Assembly (NCBI RefSeq): GCF_963920485.1
Contig: NZ_OY986431.1
Span: forward strand, 930,001-994,000
DNA from: Cyanobium usitatum str. Tous
GTDB lineage: Bacteria; Cyanobacteriota; Cyanobacteriia; PCC-6307; Cyanobiaceae
Direction of reading: 5' to 3'
DNA length: 64,000 nucleotides
Position numbers and translations under genes: made by a program. Below are positions 51,009 through 59,398 of the stretch, in pieces. The notes beneath the pieces are model-generated. The model made no database searches, was not told the DNA's origin, and worked only from the letters and a program-made list of their open reading frames with translations. How positions within the stretch are numbered: the first letter of the stretch is position 1; every line of letters begins with the position of its first letter.

Positions 51009-52091
51009 CTAGTTAGCAACCGCAAGCTCAGCGCTCAGGGCCTGGTTTAGGCAGGATTCGATCCCTGGTTGATCCAGTTGGAAGCCAAGTAACACCAGCT
51101 CCAGGCCCGGGGCCTGCTGGGCGGCCGAAGTCTGCCCAGCTCCTGGTTCAAACCAGCACTCCAGCCGCGGTCCAACAGCCTGGATCTGAAGCGGCCGGTT
51201 TTTACCTGAAAGCCAAAGACGCCCTTTGAGCCGGATCAGGGCGCTATCGCTCACCAGGTGCAGCAGTTGTTGCTCAAGGGCAACCCGGCAGAAATCGCCA
51301 TGCAGCTCGAGGGCAAGCGACTCAATGGCGACATGGCTGTGGTCGTGATGGTCATGCTCGTGATCGTCATGGTCGTGGCCTGGGATGGTCGGCTGCCGGC
51401 GCTCAAGGCCCAGCAGAAGCTCGGGGGAGACCACACCCCTGCCCATCGACAACAGCACAGCTCCTGGCTGCAGCTGGGGGGCAAGGCCCTTATGCACCAA
51501 ATCAATCTCGCTTGCAGATAGGCAATCGGCCCGACTGATCAAAACCAGATCGGCAGCCTCCAGCTGCTCGGCAAACAATTCATCGATAGCCGAAGCGTGA
51601 TCCAGGCTTGGATCAGCAAGCCGCTGGGCTTCGAGAGCGGCTGGATTTGCCACCACACTGCCTGCTGCAAGGGCTTGGCCATCAACAACTGCCACCACGC
51701 CGTTGAGGCGAATGCGGGTGCGGATTTGGGGCCAATTCAGGGCTGCAATCAGTGGTTCCGGTAGCGCCAGGCCACTGGTTTCCACCACGATCCCATCCAG
51801 GCTGTCTGCACGCTCAAGCAGCTTCTCCATAGTTGGCAAGAAGTCGTCTTGGACCGTGCAGCAGAGGCAGCCATTTGCCAGCTCCACCAGGCGGGTATCG
51901 AGCTCATCTTCAGGGCAGAAACCACAGCTGCGGAGCAGGTCCCCGTCGATACCAACCTCGCCGAATTCATTGACCAGAACAGCCAGACGTTGACCGCTGT
52001 TCAGCAGCAGATGGCGCAGCAAGGTTGTTTTGCCCGCACCGAGAAAACCTGTCACCACGGTGACAGGCAGCCTTCCAGTTTGTTTTGTCAT
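51009..52091 (-). CDS. cobW: CobW-family GTPase, His-rich
   Basis: G3E GTPase of 360 residues from ATG 52091. Motifs in order: GFLGAGKTTLLRHLL (P-loop), VNEFGEVGIDGDLL, NGCLCCTVQDDF with the C-x-C-C metal site, VVETSGLALPEPL, and the late guanine-specificity region with ISRADCL (SRAD in place of NKxD). A His/Asp-rich stretch (GHDHDDHEHDHHDHSH) at about 252-267 should bind metal. The C-terminal CobW_C domain is complete. One base separates it from hupE, and both lie downstream of a B12 riboswitch, so a role in cobalt delivery fits better than zinc. Confidence 0.92.
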   Translation of the reverse strand: MTKQTGRLPVTVVTGFLGAGKTTLLRHLLLNSGQRLAVLVNEFGEVGIDGDLLRSCGFCPEDELDTRLVELANGCLCCTVQDDFLPTMEKLLERADSLDGIVVETSGLALPEPLIAALNWPQIRTRIRLNGVVAVVDGQALAAGSVVANPAALEAQRLADPSLDHASAIDELFAEQLEAADLVLISRADCLSASEIDLVHKGLAPQLQPGAVLLSMGRGVVSPELLLGLERRQPTIPGHDHDDHEHDHHDHSHVAIESLALELHGDFCRVALEQQLLHLVSDSALIRLKGRLWLSGKNRPLQIQAVGPRLECWFEPGAGQTSAAQQAPGLELVLLGFQLDQPGIESCLNQALSAELAVAN

Positions 52092-52092
52092 C

Positions 52093-52722
52093 TCAGGCTG
52101 CCAAGCCGGCCAGGGCCCAGGTGCCGCCAAGGGCCATTAGGGCGAAACCAAGCCAGCGCAGCTGGGTTGAAGAAAGACGTGCCGCCAAGGGTCGCAGCGC
52201 AATTAGTGCCACCGCAAGCAGGGCTGCCTGGGAAAGGAATAAGCCCGTGCCGTAAGCCACTACGGGCATGGCGCTCCAGCCAAATACGGGGCCACTCAGT
52301 ACGTAGCCGTGTACTGCCATGGCGGGAAGCAGCAGCAGGGGCGGCAAGCGCCGCAGCAACACCAGTGCCTCAACAATGAGGGTGCAGGCCACCAAGGATT
52401 CAGAGCTTGGCATCCCCGGCCACAGCAGGCCAGCGCCACTGCCGAGTAAGCCAACAGCAAGTAGTCCGAGACTCCAACCAAGCCGCTGCTGCAACCCCAC
52501 CAGGGAAAGTGCCAGTAGGAAAAGCAGATGATCCGGTCCCAGCACTGGGTGAGCAAGACCACTCAGCAAGCCATTGAACATGCTGGGCTGCAGCTGGCTG
52601 ATATCGGCAAAATGATGGGCCTGGACTGGGTTGAGGACGCCAATAGCAATTGATGCCAGTCCGGCAAGCAACAACCAGCCCCCCAGGGCTTGGCCTTGGG
52701 GTGGTGTTTTGATCAAATTCAT
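52093..52722 (-). CDS. hupE: HupE/UreJ-family metal permease, probable cobalt transporter
   Basis: 209 residues from ATG 52722; the longer frame to 52923 runs through the riboswitch and is not coding. An N-terminal hydrophobic segment ending ...NPVQAHHFADIS gives a free N-terminal histidine pair, as known for HupE proteins. The transport motif GLAHPVLGPDHLLFLLALSLVG is intact, and six to seven membrane spans follow. Family members move nickel or cobalt; control by a cobalamin riboswitch and coupling to cobW point to cobalt. Confidence 0.92.
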   Translation of the reverse strand: MNLIKTPPQGQALGGWLLLAGLASIAIGVLNPVQAHHFADISQLQPSMFNGLLSGLAHPVLGPDHLLFLLALSLVGLQQRLGWSLGLLAVGLLGSGAGLLWPGMPSSESLVACTLIVEALVLLRRLPPLLLLPAMAVHGYVLSGPVFGWSAMPVVAYGTGLFLSQAALLAVALIALRPLAARLSSTQLRWLGFALMALGGTWALAGLAA

Positions 52723-52749
52723 GGGCCGGTCCGCGCCGTAGGAAGAACA

Positions 52750-52905
52750 AAACCGGCGGGCGTTCTGACTTGGCAGTGGATCGCAAGCAAGCCCCAAAGT
52801 TGGAGCAGATTCGCGGGCCAGAGCCTTCACAGCTGCGGGACAGTGCCGGATTTTCACCGACCTTTCCCCCTTACCTCCAGTGGCTGATCCCCACTGGAAC
52901 CGGAA
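52750..52905 (-). promoter_or_regulatory. Cobalamin riboswitch upstream of hupE-cobW
   Basis: On the minus strand the order of conserved elements is as expected: GGGAAAGGTCGGTGAAAATC (52848-52867), CGGCACTGTCCC, the B12 box GCAGCTGTGAAGG (52824-52836), a peripheral stem, and AGTCAGAACGCCCGCCGG (52753-52770). The hupE ATG is about 30 bases beyond the 3' end. High cobalamin should fold the aptamer and reduce hupE-cobW expression, by either termination or RBS masking. Boundaries are approximate. Confidence 0.93.
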
Positions 52906-52929
52906 ATTAGATGCTATCGGCACGTGGCC

Positions 52930-53454
52930 CTATCGGCACGCCAGGCTGTCTTTAGTGGCGACTCCGGTGCTCGGATTAACACCGGCAGCTCGTTTGCAGA
53001 GTGCTTTCTGCTCAGGCAGATCGAGCACTGCATCACTGAAATCAGCTCCCTCAATGGTTGCCCCTTTGAAGTGGCTCTGCATCAACATGGCGTTTCGCAG
53101 CACAGCACCACTGAGGTCAGTGTCCTCAAAGTGACTGGCGAAGGCCACTGCGTCCTCCAGGTTGGCGTCCTTGAGGTTGGCGCCCCGTAGGTCGCTGCTG
53201 TTGAAAACAGCTCCGCGCAAATCGGTTCCGCTCAGATCGAAGCCAGCCAGGGTTGCCTTCAAAAACTCCTGCTGTTGAAGGTTGCGGCCGTGCATGTCGG
53301 GTTGGAGGTCTTGTAGCGACCGCTGGCTGCGCAGCTCAGGGGCGGTGATCGCAGCGGCCGGTGAGACCCCCAGGCACCAGGTCAGCACCAGGGCCAGTGC
53401 CGCTAGCAGCCAGCCACCAGACCAATTCGCTCGGCTTTCAGATCTCGAGCTCAT
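52930..53454 (-). CDS. Pentapeptide-repeat exported protein
   Basis: 174 residues from ATG 53454; the frame is open to 53571. A signal peptide (WLLAALALVLTWCLGVSPAAA) is followed by about 15 pentapeptide units of the A(D/N)Lxx type (LSGTDLRGAVFNSSDLRGAN, LKDANLEDAVAFASHFEDTD and so on), predicting a right-handed quadrilateral helix. The end has two cysteines (ALCKRA, SLACR). It resembles lumenal pentapeptide proteins of thylakoids. The riboswitch begins about 25 bases after its stop. Confidence 0.87.
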   Translation of the reverse strand: MSSRSESRANWSGGWLLAALALVLTWCLGVSPAAAITAPELRSQRSLQDLQPDMHGRNLQQQEFLKATLAGFDLSGTDLRGAVFNSSDLRGANLKDANLEDAVAFASHFEDTDLSGAVLRNAMLMQSHFKGATIEGADFSDAVLDLPEQKALCKRAAGVNPSTGVATKDSLACR

Positions 53455-53484
53455 GGGCGCGCACTTACGGTGAATGATCAAGTT

Positions 53485-54150
53485 ATGGCAACCATGGTGA
53501 TGGCTTTGCGGGTGGTGGTTCCCCCCCACCCTCTGATTGGCCACTGGCTTGGCGTTCTGCGCGATCGACACACGCCTGGCTCGCTCTACGCCTCCGCCAC
53601 TGCTGAGCTAGGTCGCTGGCTCACCTATGAGGCTGTGCGCGATTGGCTGCCCCACAGGCGCATCCAGCTGGAATCACCTCTTGCTGCGGCGGAGGCAGAC
53701 GTGGTGGATCCGGCGGTCCCCCTGCTGGCCCTGCCCCTGCTAACAGCTGGGCTTGGCCTTTGGCAGGGCGGCCAAACGGTGCTTCCTTCTGCCCAGGTGC
53801 TGCACCTACAGGAAAGCCTGGGTGTGATATCTCCTCCAGTCGGGCCAATCCCACCCCGCTGCGGAGTTTTGCTGTTTTTAGCGGAACTCGGAGACGGTGA
53901 GTCCCTGCTCCAACTGCTCGATGACCTTTCAGCCCTAGGTGTGAGCGGTGATCGCTTGCGAGTGATTACCTCGCTGGCCTCTGGGCCAGGACTCAAGGCT
54001 GTCGGTGAGCGGCACGGCAACCTCACTATCTACGCCGCTGGCATCGATCCGGATTTGAACGAAGCCGGTGCGATCGTGCCTGGTATCGGCGATGTGAGGC
54101 AGAGGTTGTTCGGTGGCACGGTGCTGGATGAAATGCCCACCAATACCTAG
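53485..54150 (+). CDS. Uracil phosphoribosyltransferase homologue lacking the PRPP loop
   Basis: 221 residues from ATG 53485; ATG 53500 is an alternative. The N-terminal half is a clear UPRT match: LRVVVPPHPLIGHWLGVLRD, GRWLTYEAVRDWLP, PLLALPLLTAGLGLWQGG. At the place of the canonical PRPP-binding DPMLATGG(S/T), the sequence reads LLFLAELGDGESLLQLL, without the acidic-acidic/Gly-Gly loop. RLRVITSLASGPGLKAVGER and a PGIGDVRQRLFG end still follow the UPRT plan. The uracil-binding YAAGIDPDLNEAGAIVPG region is partly kept. Catalytic UPRT activity is therefore doubtful. Confidence 0.82.
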   Translation: MATMVMALRVVVPPHPLIGHWLGVLRDRHTPGSLYASATAELGRWLTYEAVRDWLPHRRIQLESPLAAAEADVVDPAVPLLALPLLTAGLGLWQGGQTVLPSAQVLHLQESLGVISPPVGPIPPRCGVLLFLAELGDGESLLQLLDDLSALGVSGDRLRVITSLASGPGLKAVGERHGNLTIYAAGIDPDLNEAGAIVPGIGDVRQRLFGGTVLDEMPTNT

Positions 54151-54175
54151 GCTCCCTACAGAAAGGTCTTGATTT

Positions 54176-54448
54176 ATGGGCAATCACAACGGCGGCACCC
54201 CAGCTAGTGGCAGTTCCAGCCTCAGTGTGTTGGCTGGTGCTGTTATTGGTGCTGCTGGCCTTGCCTGGTGGCTGCTCGCTGAGGCAGAGCGCCGACGGCA
54301 CCAAGGCCGGCCTGCCCGCACCGCTGGAATTGCAGCCTCGCCGGCGGTTGCCGCAACGGACCGGGACCTTCACGACCGGGTCCATGAGCTCAACCAGGCG
54401 ATCGACGACGTGCGCCGTCAACTGGAGAGCATGACCATCCAGGGTTAG
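54176..54448 (+). CDS. Small single-span membrane protein, unknown function
   Basis: 90 residues from ATG 54176. A Gly/Ser-rich start is followed by one membrane span at about 16-35 ([19 protein letters not shown]), an Arg-rich stretch (AERRRHQGR), and a C-terminal amphipathic helix ([20 protein letters not shown]) that may form a coiled coil. No family is recognised. It lies between the UPRT-like gene and ilvD on the same strand. Confidence 0.75.
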   Translation: MGNHNGGTPASGSSSLSVLAGAVIGAAGLAWWLLAEAERRRHQGRPARTAGIAASPAVAATDRDLHDRVHELNQAIDDVRRQLESMTIQG

Positions 54449-54503
54449 GGCTTCGGCGCCCATCAGCCCGGTGGGTAGGTTTCTTCAATCACAACCCATC
54501 ACC

Positions 54504-56174
54504 ATGCTCCGCTCCGCCGCGATCACGCAAGGCATTCAGCGCTCTCCCAACCGCGCCATGTTGCGGGCAGTTGGCTTTGGCGATGGCGATTTCAATAAGC
54601 CGATCATTGGCGTTGCCAATGGCTACAGCACAATTACACCTTGCAACCTGGGCTTAAACGAGCTGGCCCAGCGCGCCGAGACGGCCCTTCAAACAGCCGG
54701 CGCCATGCCCCAGATGTTTGGCACTATCACGGTGAGCGATGGCATATCAATGGGCACGGAGGGAATGAAGTATTCCCTGGTGAGCCGCGAGGTGATTGCC
54801 GATTCGATTGAAACTGCCTGCAATGCTCAAAGCATGGATGGCTTGCTGGCCATTGGCGGTTGTGACAAAAATATGCCTGGAGCCATGTTGGCCATGGCAC
54901 GCATGAATATTCCCTCCATTTTTGTTTATGGTGGCACGATTAAGCCTGGCAAACTTGGCGCCTGTGATCTCACAGTAGTAAGCGCTTTTGAGGCGGTTGG
55001 TCAATACAGCGGCGGTCGTATTGATGAGCAGGAACTCACTGCAATTGAAAAGAATGCTTGCCCTGGTGCCGGTAGTTGCGGCGGCATGTTCACCGCTAAC
55101 ACCATGAGTGCCGCCTTTGAGGTGATGGGCTTAAGCCTGCCCTACAGCTCCACCATGGCTGCTGAGGACCCTGAGAAAGCAGAGAGTGCTGCCCGCAGCG
55201 CAGAGGTTTTGGTTGATGCACTGAAGGCAAACATCTTGCCTAGTGACCTACTCACCCGAGAGGCTTTCGAAAATGCCATCAGCGTGATCATGGCGGTGGG
55301 TGGCTCTACCAATTCCGTGTTGCATCTACTGGCCGTAGCCCGCACCGCTGGAGTACCCCTAAGCATCGATGACTTTGAGACGATCCGCCAGCGGGTGCCG
55401 GTGATCTGCGATCTAAAACCAAGCGGTCGCTACGTGACCGTCGACCTTCATCAGGCTGGGGGCATTCCCCAGGTAATGAAGTTGCTGCTCGATGCGGACT
55501 TACTGCATGGCGACTGCCGCACCATCGAGGGAAAAACCCTGGCTGAATTGTTGGCGTCCGTTCCTTCTCAGCCACCCTCTGGACAGGATGTGATCCGTCC
55601 GCTTAGCAACCCCCTATATCCAAAAGGGCACCTGGCGATTCTCAAGGGCAACTTGGCTGAAGAGGGTGCGGTGGCCAAGATCAGTGGGGTTAAAAACCCC
55701 GTCATCACCGGCCCAGCAAGGGTTTTTGAAAGTGAGGAATCCTGCCTGGCCGCAATCCTTGATAAGCAGATCAACCCCGGTGATGTGGTGGTAGTGCGCA
55801 ATGAGGGGCCGGTTGGTGGCCCTGGCATGAGGGAGATGCTCAGTCCCACGGCGGCAATCGTGGGGCAGGGCATGCTCGATTCGGTGGCCCTGATCACCGA
55901 TGGCCGCTTTTCAGGAGGCTCCTTTGGTCTGGTGGTTGGTCACGTTGCACCAGAGGCTGCCGTTGGCGGCACCATCGGTCTGGTTGAGGAAGGGGACAGC
56001 ATCACGGTCGATGCCATCGAACTGCTGATTCAGCTCAATGTGCCAGATGCGGAAATCGCTCGGCGACGATCTGCCTGGGTCAAGCCTGAGCCCCGCTATC
56101 GCACCGGGGTACTTGGCAAATACGCCCGCCTGGTTGGCAGCAGCAGCCGGGGCGCGGTGACCGATGAGATCTGA
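54504..56174 (+). CDS. ilvD: Dihydroxy-acid dehydratase
   Basis: 556 residues from ATG 54504; a GTG at 54471 would add 11 unconserved residues, and family members begin [19 protein letters not shown]. The [2Fe-2S] ligands are in [24 protein letters not shown] and [16 protein letters not shown]. The C-terminal domain has [22 protein letters not shown]. It makes the branched-chain keto acids used by IlvE. The central part around the cluster motifs uses more A/T-ending codons than the ends of the gene. Confidence 0.97.
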   Translation: MLRSAAITQGIQRSPNRAMLRAVGFGDGDFNKPIIGVANGYSTITPCNLGLNELAQRAETALQTAGAMPQMFGTITVSDGISMGTEGMKYSLVSREVIADSIETACNAQSMDGLLAIGGCDKNMPGAMLAMARMNIPSIFVYGGTIKPGKLGACDLTVVSAFEAVGQYSGGRIDEQELTAIEKNACPGAGSCGGMFTANTMSAAFEVMGLSLPYSSTMAAEDPEKAESAARSAEVLVDALKANILPSDLLTREAFENAISVIMAVGGSTNSVLHLLAVARTAGVPLSIDDFETIRQRVPVICDLKPSGRYVTVDLHQAGGIPQVMKLLLDADLLHGDCRTIEGKTLAELLASVPSQPPSGQDVIRPLSNPLYPKGHLAILKGNLAEEGAVAKISGVKNPVITGPARVFESEESCLAAILDKQINPGDVVVVRNEGPVGGPGMREMLSPTAAIVGQGMLDSVALITDGRFSGGSFGLVVGHVAPEAAVGGTIGLVEEGDSITVDAIELLIQLNVPDAEIARRRSAWVKPEPRYRTGVLGKYARLVGSSSRGAVTDEI

Positions 56175-56192
56175 TACCTGAGAAGCAAGACC

Positions 56193-56579
56193 TCAGTCCA
56201 GCGGAACTAAGAGGGCCCTGAGTCTTCGTGCCAATGCCTCCAGGGGGGCACCATCAACTGGTCGCTCGCAGCGGAGCCCTGACTCCGGCTCCATCCACAC
56301 CGGATGGCTTCCCTGCCAAAGCAGGGGGCGTTGAGGGTCGTGGCACCAGGCCAGGGTGAGGTTGAGGTCTTTCCCACTGCGATAGATCTCAATCTCGAGA
56401 TCGGCGTCGGGATAGCGCTCCCCATCGGCCTGTCTTACCTCCAGTCGCAAGTTGCAATCGTCGCAGCGCTGAGAGTCATCGAGGGGCAGCACGGCATGAC
56501 GCAATGGCTTACGGCAGAGATCGGCGGCGGCTGCCACGAGCTGTTGCAGGTTGCTATTAACTAGCTCAGGGGTAGCCAC
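56193..56579 (-). CDS. Conserved hypothetical protein
   Basis: 128 residues from GTG 56579, overlapping the CIA30 gene end by 14 bases; the frame is open to 56627. It contains RHAVLPLDDSQRCDDCNLRLEV, with C-x2-C, then YPDADLEIEIYRSGKDLNLTLAWCHDP and WQGSHPVWME. The pattern is one I associate with picocyanobacteria, but no function is known. It is soluble. Confidence 0.72.
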   Translation of the reverse strand: MATPELVNSNLQQLVAAAADLCRKPLRHAVLPLDDSQRCDDCNLRLEVRQADGERYPDADLEIEIYRSGKDLNLTLAWCHDPQRPLLWQGSHPVWMEPESGLRCERPVDGAPLEALARRLRALLVPLD

Positions 56580-57108
56580 GTACAGAGCGAAGTTGTAAGT
56601 GGATCGGACCGGCGCGGAAGCCAGCATTTAGGCCGCCATCATCGGCGAAGCGTGAATGTAAAAGCTGCAACCTAGTGATCCGACTTGGGTCAAATTTCAA
56701 GGGCAGCCCCACCGGTTTAGCGCGCACCGAGGCTCTTAGATCGGCGAAGGGAATCCTCACGAGGCTGGGCCCCTCAGGCTCGGTAGCGAATTCGATCACC
56801 CAGCGCAGGCCCCCCGGGATCAAGTTGGTGAGTCCGGCCAGACCGTCAGCGCAGGCAACCGCCAACTTGAAGCGTCTGCCAGCACCAAGCAGCTCAAGTT
56901 CGAGCCCCTCACAACTCGAAAGATCGAGAGGGGGAGAAAACAGAGGCGAGCGGCAACTGATGAAGCCGCCTCCTTCCTCAACGAGCGTGCCTTCAAACTC
57001 AAGCCCTGTTGAGGCGATCCGGCAGTTGCCCTGGCTGCGCCCACCCATCACGGTGTCGTTTAGGGCATGCCAGCCAATGAAGCCGTCGCCGCTGGCGATG
57101 GGAATCAC
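56566..57108 (-). CDS. CIA30-family protein
   Basis: 180 residues. The start MIPIASGDGFIGWHALNDTVMGGRS-like segment (WHALNDTVMGGRSQG) and FEGTLVEEGGGFISCRS are diagnostic of the CIA30 (complex I intermediate-associated protein 30) family, a galactose-binding-like fold. VRIPFADLRASVRAKPVG and FDPSRITRLQLLHSRFADDG follow. In cyanobacteria the role is not established; NDH-1 assembly is a possibility by analogy. Its start is four bases inside the pgl stop. Confidence 0.87.
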   Translation of the reverse strand: MIPIASGDGFIGWHALNDTVMGGRSQGNCRIASTGLEFEGTLVEEGGGFISCRSPLFSPPLDLSSCEGLELELLGAGRRFKLAVACADGLAGLTNLIPGGLRWVIEFATEPEGPSLVRIPFADLRASVRAKPVGLPLKFDPSRITRLQLLHSRFADDGGLNAGFRAGPIHLQLRSVRGYP

Positions 57109-57845
57109 TGGCCAACCCCAGCTGCTGCTGCTTGGTCAGCAAATATCAGCACCTCACTGGCAGGCTGAACAAGCTTGGCTGGGGTGCGCAGGGGCGATTC
57201 CTCGGGGTCGAGTAAGCGTTGCAGCGCCTGCACCTTGCCGGGGCCACTCACCAGGAAGACCACCCGTCGCGCCGATGAAAGGGTGGGGGCCGTAAGGCTG
57301 ACCCGGGGCAGACCCTTGCCCTCCCCCAGGGTTACGGAGCGGTCCCGCACCGCCGGTGCAGCGGTGCCGGGAAACAACGAGGCGGTGTGACCATCGTCGC
57401 CGAGGCCCAGCAGCACCACATCCAGCACCGGCGGGAAGTCGCCGCACAGCTGTTGCAGCAGCTCTGCGTAGGCTGCCGCTCCTTGTTCCGGGCTGGCCAG
57501 CTGGGTGGGAACCGCATGCAAGCAGGCCTTACTACCGGGGAGCTCCGCCATCAAGGTTTCCCTAAACATGCGCGCGTTACTGGAGGGGTCGTCGCTTGGC
57601 ACCCAGCGCTCATCGCCGAGCAGTACATCGACCCGATCCCAGGGCAGGTGTTGCTGACCAAGGAGTCGATAGGTCGCCTTAGGTGTCTCTCCGCCGGCCA
57701 GTGCTACCTGGGCGCGGTCGCGCTGGGCCAACACCTGACCAAGCTCTGAGGCCAGGGCTTGGGCCGTCTGACGGGCGAGCTCAGCTGCCGACTCAGCCAC
57801 CACCAGGCGGTAGCGAGTGGTGGAGCCTGGAGTGATTGGGGTCAT
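57105..57845 (-). CDS. pgl: 6-phosphogluconolactonase
   Basis: 246 residues from ATG 57845, four bases after the gnd stop; the frame is open to 57914. Motifs: VALAGGETPKATYRLL, VDVLLGDERWVPSDDPSSNARMFRETL, DVVLLGLGDDGHTASLFPGT, and RRVVFLVSGPGK. It is the second step of the oxidative pentose phosphate pathway and lies next to gnd, the third step. Confidence 0.96.
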   Translation of the reverse strand: MTPITPGSTTRYRLVVAESAAELARQTAQALASELGQVLAQRDRAQVALAGGETPKATYRLLGQQHLPWDRVDVLLGDERWVPSDDPSSNARMFRETLMAELPGSKACLHAVPTQLASPEQGAAAYAELLQQLCGDFPPVLDVVLLGLGDDGHTASLFPGTAAPAVRDRSVTLGEGKGLPRVSLTAPTLSSARRVVFLVSGPGKVQALQRLLDPEESPLRTPAKLVQPASEVLIFADQAAAAGVGQ

Positions 57846-57849
57846 TGGC

Positions 57850-59268
57850 TCAGTCCAGCCACTCGGTGTGGAAGTTGCCAGGCTTGTCGACCCGCTCATA
57901 GGTGTGGGAGCCAAAGCAGTCGCGCATGGCCTGCACCAGGTTTTGGGGTAGGCGGGCGCTGCGGTAGCTGTCGATGTAATCGAGGGTGCTGCTCAGGCAA
58001 GGCACGGGAATCCCCGCCAGGGCTGCGCCGGCAACCACCTGCCGTAGGCCCGGCAGACGCCTGTTGATCTGCTCGGCAAACCAGGGGTCGAGCATCAGGT
58101 TGGCCAGGCTGGGGTTGGTGCCATAGGCATCTTGGATTCGCTGTAGCAAGCGGGCCCGGATGATGCAGCCCCCTTTCCAGATCTGGCCGATGGCAGAAAA
58201 ATTGAGGTTGTAATCGTGCAGTTTTGAGGCTTCCTGCAGCAGGGCCATGCCCTGGCCGTAGCTGACGATGCAGGCGGCAATGCAGGCATCGCGCAGGGGA
58301 GCCATGTCATCTGCCGCAGTGCCCAAGTTGAAGCTGTGGGCGGCAGGCTCTGGCAGTAGGGCGCCCGCCTCAAGTCGCTCGGAGCGCAGCGAGCTCAGCA
58401 CCCGGGCATTGAGGGCGGCATAGATGGTCGGCACGGGTACACCCATCTCCAGGGCACTCACCACGGTCCAAAGACCAGTGCCCTTCTGACCAGCCGCATC
58501 CACGATCGCCTCCACCAGATCTGCACCGGTTTCGGGATCCTTGGTGCGCAGGCAGACCTCCGTGATTTCCACCAGGAATGAGGCCAACTCCTCGGTTTGA
58601 TTCCAGCTGGCTAGGACGTCGGCCATCTGGTCACCGTTCAGTCCACCAAGACGCTTCATCAGGTCGTAGGCCTCAGCCAGGATCTGTTCAATGCCGTATT
58701 CGATGCCGTTGTGCACCGTTTTGACGAAGTGGCCAGCGCCACCGGGTCCGATGTAGGTGACACAGGGACCATCGTCGACCTGGGCTGCCATCTTGCGCAC
58801 CAGCGGTTCGATGGCGTCGTAGGCCGCCTTGGTGCCACCGGGCATCATGCTGGGCCCTTCCAGGGCGCCTTTGGCGCCACCGGATACGCCCATGCCGATG
58901 TAGCCGAAGCTCTTGCTCTCCAGCTCGGCAACGCGCCGTTCCGTATCGGCGTAGAGAGAATTGCCGCCGTCAATCAGCAGGTCACCCTCCTCAAGGAAGG
59001 GGGAGATTGCCGCAATCGTGTCGTCAACGGGCTGGCCCGCCTTGACCATCATCAGGATGCGGCGTGGACGCTCCAAGGTCGCCACGAACTCCTCAAGGGT
59101 CCCGGCGCCAACGATGTCCTTGCCGGCGCCACGACCTGCCAGAAACTCATCGGTTTTGGCCTTGGTGCGATTGAACACAACGGAGGAGTAGCCGTTGCGC
59201 TCGGCATTGAGGACGAGGTTTTCCCCCATCACTCCCAAACCGATCAGGCCGAAATGCGCCTTGCCCAT
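57850..59268 (-). CDS. gnd: 6-phosphogluconate dehydrogenase, decarboxylating
   Basis: 472 residues: GLGVMGENLVLNAERNGY (NADP-binding), FIGMGVSGGAKGALEGPSMM-like segment (YIGMGVSGGAKGALEGPS, PGG), HNGIEYGIEQILAEAYDL, and GCIIRARLL. Produces ribulose 5-phosphate and NADPH; rpe at the window end uses the product. pgl follows directly on the same strand. Confidence 0.97.
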   Translation of the reverse strand: MGKAHFGLIGLGVMGENLVLNAERNGYSSVVFNRTKAKTDEFLAGRGAGKDIVGAGTLEEFVATLERPRRILMMVKAGQPVDDTIAAISPFLEEGDLLIDGGNSLYADTERRVAELESKSFGYIGMGVSGGAKGALEGPSMMPGGTKAAYDAIEPLVRKMAAQVDDGPCVTYIGPGGAGHFVKTVHNGIEYGIEQILAEAYDLMKRLGGLNGDQMADVLASWNQTEELASFLVEITEVCLRTKDPETGADLVEAIVDAAGQKGTGLWTVVSALEMGVPVPTIYAALNARVLSSLRSERLEAGALLPEPAAHSFNLGTAADDMAPLRDACIAACIVSYGQGMALLQEASKLHDYNLNFSAIGQIWKGGCIIRARLLQRIQDAYGTNPSLANLMLDPWFAEQINRRLPGLRQVVAGAALAGIPVPCLSSTLDYIDSYRSARLPQNLVQAMRDCFGSHTYERVDKPGNFHTEWLD

Positions 59269-59345
59269 GACTGAATTTGAAGCTTTTGGCGACAGTGTGG
59301 CGAAGCGTGCTGGTCAGCCCAGGCATCCGTCACAACTTGGTGGCA

Positions 59346-59383
59346 AAGGTGTCAGCAACTCCTAGTTTTTGGCCTGACACCTT
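59346..59383 (-). terminator. 10-bp perfect inverted repeat between glgC and gnd
   Basis: AAGGTGTCAG (59346-59355) and CTGACACCTT (59374-59383) are perfect complements with an 18-base loop. The element starts 15 bases after the glgC stop. On the minus strand only a few T follow, so termination could be partial. Confidence 0.5.
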
Positions 59384-59398
59384 GGCAGCTTCCCCTGC

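Noticed and set aside
52723-52923. N-terminal extension of the hupE frame
   Set aside because: The 67 extra codons run through the cobalamin riboswitch and precede the signal-like N-terminus of HupE.
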